From: Brachynemurus nebulosus
Taxonomy: Eukaryota > Arthropoda > Insecta > Neuroptera > Myrmeleontidae
Length of the DNA stretch: 64,000 bases
Assembly (NCBI GenBank): GCA_035578155.1
Contig: JAPWDM010000005.1
Coordinates: 50,846,454 to 50,910,453, forward strand
Reading direction: 5' to 3'
Shown: positions 59,921-64,000 of the stretch, piece by piece
How the letters are laid out: each line of letters opens with the position of its first letter
Position numbering within the stretch: the stretch's first letter is position 1
Notes under the pieces: generated by a model
Seen by the model: the letters and a program-made list of their open reading frames with translations, nothing else
The model's database searches: none
What the model was told of the DNA's origin: nothing
Made by a program: the position numbers and the translations under genes

Positions 59921-61188
59921 GTGAGTTTTTTTCACATTTATTTTATATAGAAATTCATATTATTTTCAAGAAGCGACGGCAAATCAAATTTGATTGCTAA
60001 CGTCTGATTTTAGACTCTTGAGTTGTTTTTAAATTAAATGGTGAGTATTTGCTACGATTTTAAGAAGTTTATTGAACAATCCAGAAAAACAATTTATTTG
60101 GATTTGAAATAAAGTAATAAATATTCCATTAAAAAAAATTTCCCAGTGCTCCCACCATGGCGTGCAATAACTTATTGTTAGAATCGACTCTAGTTAGAAA
60201 CAGGCGAAAAAGTTTATGCTTCTTAAAAATGCTGATCTGTAGAATGATATTCCTCTGATTTTACGATAAATGTTATTAATACTGATGTTGAAAAGAAGTA
60301 CATACCTACTTTGTGTGGATGTCTTACTAAGAAAATTAAACTTTTTGGATTGTAACTTGTCGAAGAGGATTTCCTGTGTCAGATAAGTATTGAATCAACA
60401 ACATTTCTTTCAGATACATACAGATAAATTAAGTCTCATCAAAATTAACCGACGCAAATGTTTAACGTCGTAAAAATTTACAGAAAAATTATGCGACCAA
60501 GTTAAAAAATGGACTTTTTCATATGTATTTCACAATCAGTTCCGTTTATAAATTTCTTATCAGTGTTATCATTTGATTTTGATAATTTTTGTTTGAGTCT
60601 GTTTTACTGATCAAAAATTTATTCAACAATTTTTTTTTTTTAATTTTATTTTCAATTTAAACTGAAAACGTGAACAGTTGATGTTCTATGATAACAGACC
60701 AAGCTGAGTAAACTGAATTTCGATAAGATAACGGATAATTTCTGACCCCAAATATGGCTGATTTAGATGAAACATCCAAATTTAGTCTCTATACAAAATA
60801 TGTACATATACCTATTTTGACACAAATAAATGTGTCTTTGAAGATGTGATGCGCAATGACTACTGTCAAAACGTTTTTAATAAATTGTTACACTAAACAA
60901 TGTGAAAACTGAAAAAGTAAATTTGAAAAGATTTTTCTTAATTCAATTTTTAAATAAATGATTAGAAATTGTAACAAATTTTAATTTTCGTCACTTATTA
61001 TTACACGAGAGGTTTGTATTTTCAAGAAAAACATTTGTGTTTATCTAATAAGAATTTGCTGCCAACTTTGCTGACATAACTAGGACTGTCAACTAGTAAA
61101 AACTAGTGTTTTGAATTGAGATTTCTTTGAGTTAAATTGATTTTAGGCAACAAATTTGAGTCGTAGAACTTACAAATTTGTTCAGAAA

Positions 61189-61372
61189 CAGAGGCGTAAT
61201 TACAATGGAGTAGGTGGAGTAGCTACAGGACGTATTATAAAATGAGGCGCAGTAGAGTCAAAACGGTGTTTTTTTCTGCTCGTTGCTTCAGTTTTTTGGG
61301 AAAAGTGAACTGTCCTTAGGGTGCGAGTGGTTTATGTCGCTTCAGGGTGCAAAATTTATAGTTACCCCTCTG
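61189..61372. mobile_element. 184-bp hAT-like MITE in the ush intron
   Basis: CAGAGGCGTAATTACA (61189) and, in reverse from 61372, CAGAGGGGTAACTATA. Flanks TTCAGAAA and TTAAAAAA match at six of eight positions. GGCGCAGTAG and TTCAGGGTGCAAAA lie inside. Confidence 0.6.
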
Positions 61373-62744
61373 TTAAAAAAATATAAAACTCAAATGTATA
61401 ATATAGTAACAAAATTTAACAACTTTAAAATTTTAAATTTTGCTATTCATTCATCTTTAAATTACTGTAGGTACTTCATTTATAAGTTTCATTAAGGGTT
61501 ACCGAACTCGTTAGTTATTTAATCTTAAAGTTCACTATTTTCTATTAGCATAAATTTATCTACACAAAATAATTAAAATTTAAAAGTAACGACGCAACTA
61601 TAAGAAGTTAGTTTCATAAGAAACCATTTTATGTTAACAAAAGGACAGTGAACTTTAAAAATAAATTACTGATTAACGGATTCGAAACCTTTAATGAAAT
61701 TTGTAAATTAATATAGGTACAGAGTAATTAGAAAATAGATTAGAGTTTTTGAGATCCTAAGTTGGTATTGAAAAAATAACATGTAATAAACTATGTACAT
61801 TAATAGTAATAGGAGAACTCCTTAAATTGTTGTGTTTTTAAAATCCAGGTTCTACTTTCTTTACAGTTTCGATAAAATGAAATAAATATATGTTTCTTCG
61901 CTTTTTTTTATTTGCGCAAGTTGAGGCAAATTTATTTTTTTCTATGATACAAATTAATTGAATCAACGATACGCGTAATTCACATGAAGAGAAGTCGGCG
62001 ATTGTATTAAAGAGCGTTATTTTTTTCAATTAAGTTTAGAAATTGCCGGTGTGACTAAAGAATGGTATCAGACGTAATTAAATTTTAATTATACGTGTAG
62101 GTACAGTACAATCTCATCATTGTGAACATTTAACAATATGTGTATATTATGATTTATTAACTTTAAAATCTAGACCGATTTAGAACTGTTTAAGGTTAAA
62201 CTAAATATTTAATTACTTTTTTAGAGAAAATCCTTGTTTTATTTCCTAGCAGATCACCAGAAAATTATTTATCGCAATGAATCTTAAGATGACAGTTTCG
62301 TAGAATGGTTGAACATGATTATTGTTTCTGAGTTTTTGTAGTTAAAATACCAAGAGGGAGATTGCAAGAAGTCACGAAGTACTAACAATTTTTCTAATTA
62401 TTGCTTCTGAGGTTTTTTAGTTAAAATAGCAAAAAGAAAGGTTGTAAGAAGTCACTCACTTAGCTTCAAACTCCTCCCTCAAACTTAAACTAGAGTTAGA
62501 ACTAGAACAATATTTTTTTTTGGTTTATCAGCTCAAACATGAAGAAAGCCCCAGGGTGTTACAGGTGTGAACTTGATCGTATCCAAATTTCCATTTGAAT
62601 GACCCTGTCTAGTCTGTAGTGTACCGGGCGTGATGTAAATAGAATCGAATTCGTTCGAATGTACTATTTTTTTTTTTTACTTTTTGAATTTCCTTATCCA
62701 GTGAAGAGTATAAAAATAGAATATTATCAGTTTAAATTATCGTT

Positions 62745-62795
62745 GCTATGAGCGAGCAATGTGCGCGCGCGGTTCGCGGGGCATTCAGCGCAAGA
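62745..62795. other. Short CpG-rich island in the ush intron
   Basis: GTGCGCGCGCGGTTCGCGGG within about 50 bp of GC-rich sequence, surrounded by very AT-rich DNA. No frame or splice signals make it an exon. Could be a secondary promoter element or a repeat remnant. Confidence 0.3.
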
Positions 62796-63323
62796 AATTT
62801 TTAATTACTTTAGATAAGAATAAATTATTAATTTTATTGGATATCATGCTCAGGATCTTTTCACAGAGTAATTTTTTTAAAAATTTTATTGAGTCAGTTT
62901 ATTGCAAAATGTTACGATAAATTTTCTTTTTTTACAATATAAATATCATATTACATAATTCTAGTTATAACTATGTGTTACTTGTTTTATGATTATAATT
63001 GAGACTGATTGTCTCTGCATATTCAATTAATTTCAATTCTTATTGTAAATATCAACTTAATCTATAAATAATTCAGAGAAAATACGGATGAATTTCTTTA
63101 ACAGGAATTTCAACTTGTCTTCGATTATTATGTACCTATAGTTAGAATAATATAATGATCAGGGCTGCGCAAAGTCATGCATTTAATCCAATTAAAATAT
63201 GTAGTAAATGAAAAATGGTTTTCAGAAATGCACTTAAAAAACGATGCGAAAAATAGTTTTGTTTAACATATTTAAAACAGAAAATGAAAGATATCTATAA
63301 GAGTACTTGTATTATATATCAGA

Positions 63324-63416
63324 AGATTAAAGTGCGACTTGATATCGAGGCCCTCCTGTACAGGCTCTTTGGCAACAAACTTCACTCACACTCGATATCA
63401 AGTCACAATTTAATCG
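63324..63416. repeat. 93-bp hairpin in the ush intron
   Basis: AGATTAAAGTGCGACTTGAT, ATCGAG (63324-63349) is mirrored by CTCGATATCAAGTCACAATT, TAATCG (63391-63416) with a few mismatches and a 41-bp loop. Confidence 0.75.
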
Positions 63417-64000
63417 TTTGGTGTAGGTATATGTTTCTGCAATTGCAAATAATTTAAAATTATAAAAATACGAAAAAAATTATTCCAATGTTTTTTAAAT
63501 TAGATGAAATAATATTACATCAACTATACTTTGAAACAATCAGTCAAATTTGACAATACAATATAGGCTAGGAACTTACCCTTAAAAAGATGCTTAGAAA
63601 TTTAAATAGTGACCACGAGCAGTGGCTGGTTTTTTCTTTAATCGATGCAGAATTTAAAATAAAATATAAAATTCAAATACTATTTTTTGATTAAACCACG
63701 GCTTGAATGCTAAAAATTTATAAAAATAAATAATTTGACAAGTATTCTTATAAGTGTTTGATTTTGTCTATACTTATTCATTCTAAAATATCATATTTGT
63801 CCATTGAGGAGAGAATCGACTAGAGAGAATGCTGTGTATTACAAATACATTAAGAAATTGAAGCAAAAAAATTGACTGGTGTGAGCAAAAAAATGGAATG
63901 ACTGATGGGATTACTTTAATGGCGGTCAAACCATTAATTTAATGGTTTATCTAATATTTATAAACAAGTCTCCGTGGTTACAATTTGGGCTTACTAAAAT

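Larger units (their letters stand above)
59921..64000 (+). other. ush: Start of a large ush intron (inferred)
   Basis: Begins GTGAGTTTTTTTC. AT-rich throughout, with no credible exon seen on either strand. Contains the MITE at 61189-61372, a hairpin at 63324-63416 and a short CpG-rich island at 62745-62795. Confidence 0.5.

Noticed and set aside
59752..60000. 82-codon frame running through the FOG-motif exon
   Set aside because: It has no ATG before 59881, and after 59920 it reads through a consensus GTGAGT donor into AT-rich intron. Only the 13-codon segment is supported.

Overview
The window looks like insect nuclear DNA. It is very AT-rich, holds intron-containing animal genes, carries long (TA)n microsatellites, and is dominated by short non-autonomous DNA transposons. 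Only two genes can be supported. One is a complete two-exon cabut gene (KLF10/11-type zinc-finger factor) on the minus strand at 24129-25718. The other is a short first coding exon on the plus strand at 59881-59920, whose peptide MSRRKQSNPKPLK(R) is the NuRD-recruiting N-terminus typical of FOG proteins, in insects u-shaped (ush). As I recall, cabut and ush are also near neighbours on Drosophila 2L (21C-D). That supports both calls and makes a fly or another holometabolous insect plausible, but the species cannot be named from the sequence.

Layout. 0.7-8.5 kb: a nest of foldback elements and a microsatellite-bearing repeat (called R1 here), including an hAT element with a perfect 8-bp target duplication. 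8.5-20.8 kb: three copies of a piggyBac-like MITE family (TTAA sites, CCCTAGAATC ends), one split by a solo LTR, plus mariner-, Harbinger- and foldback-type elements. 22.0-23.25 kb: four MITEs or hairpins just beyond the 3' end of cabut. 23.5-26.3 kb: cabut with its 3'UTR, one short intron and a promoter-side block containing an E-box palindrome and four CRE-like sites. 26.3-30.2 kb: mostly unremarkable intergenic DNA. 30.25-32.76 kb: a pogo-like element with an inverted second copy that carries a Foldback-like insertion with a 9-bp target duplication. 33.7-41.5 kb: scattered MITEs and a tandem MITE array. 43.7-53.6 kb: two inverted copies of a 1.6-2.6 kb repeat, the right one inside an hAT-like element. 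55.5-58.8 kb: more MITEs upstream of ush. 59.2-64 kb: ush 5' region, first coding exon and the start of a large intron.

How the parts relate. cabut (leftward) and ush (rightward) are divergently oriented and about 34 kb apart. Any shared regulatory DNA would lie in this repeat-rich interval, which includes two dense clusters of AGATAA motifs; FOG proteins are cofactors of GATA factors. Almost every other open frame is a by-product of (TA)n runs, inverted repeats or strand shadowing. The most unusual material is the series of long foldbacks, several with nearly identical arms, which are candidate hairpin-RNA (endo-siRNA) sources or undescribed transposon families. Identity levels and copy relationships below were judged by eye.
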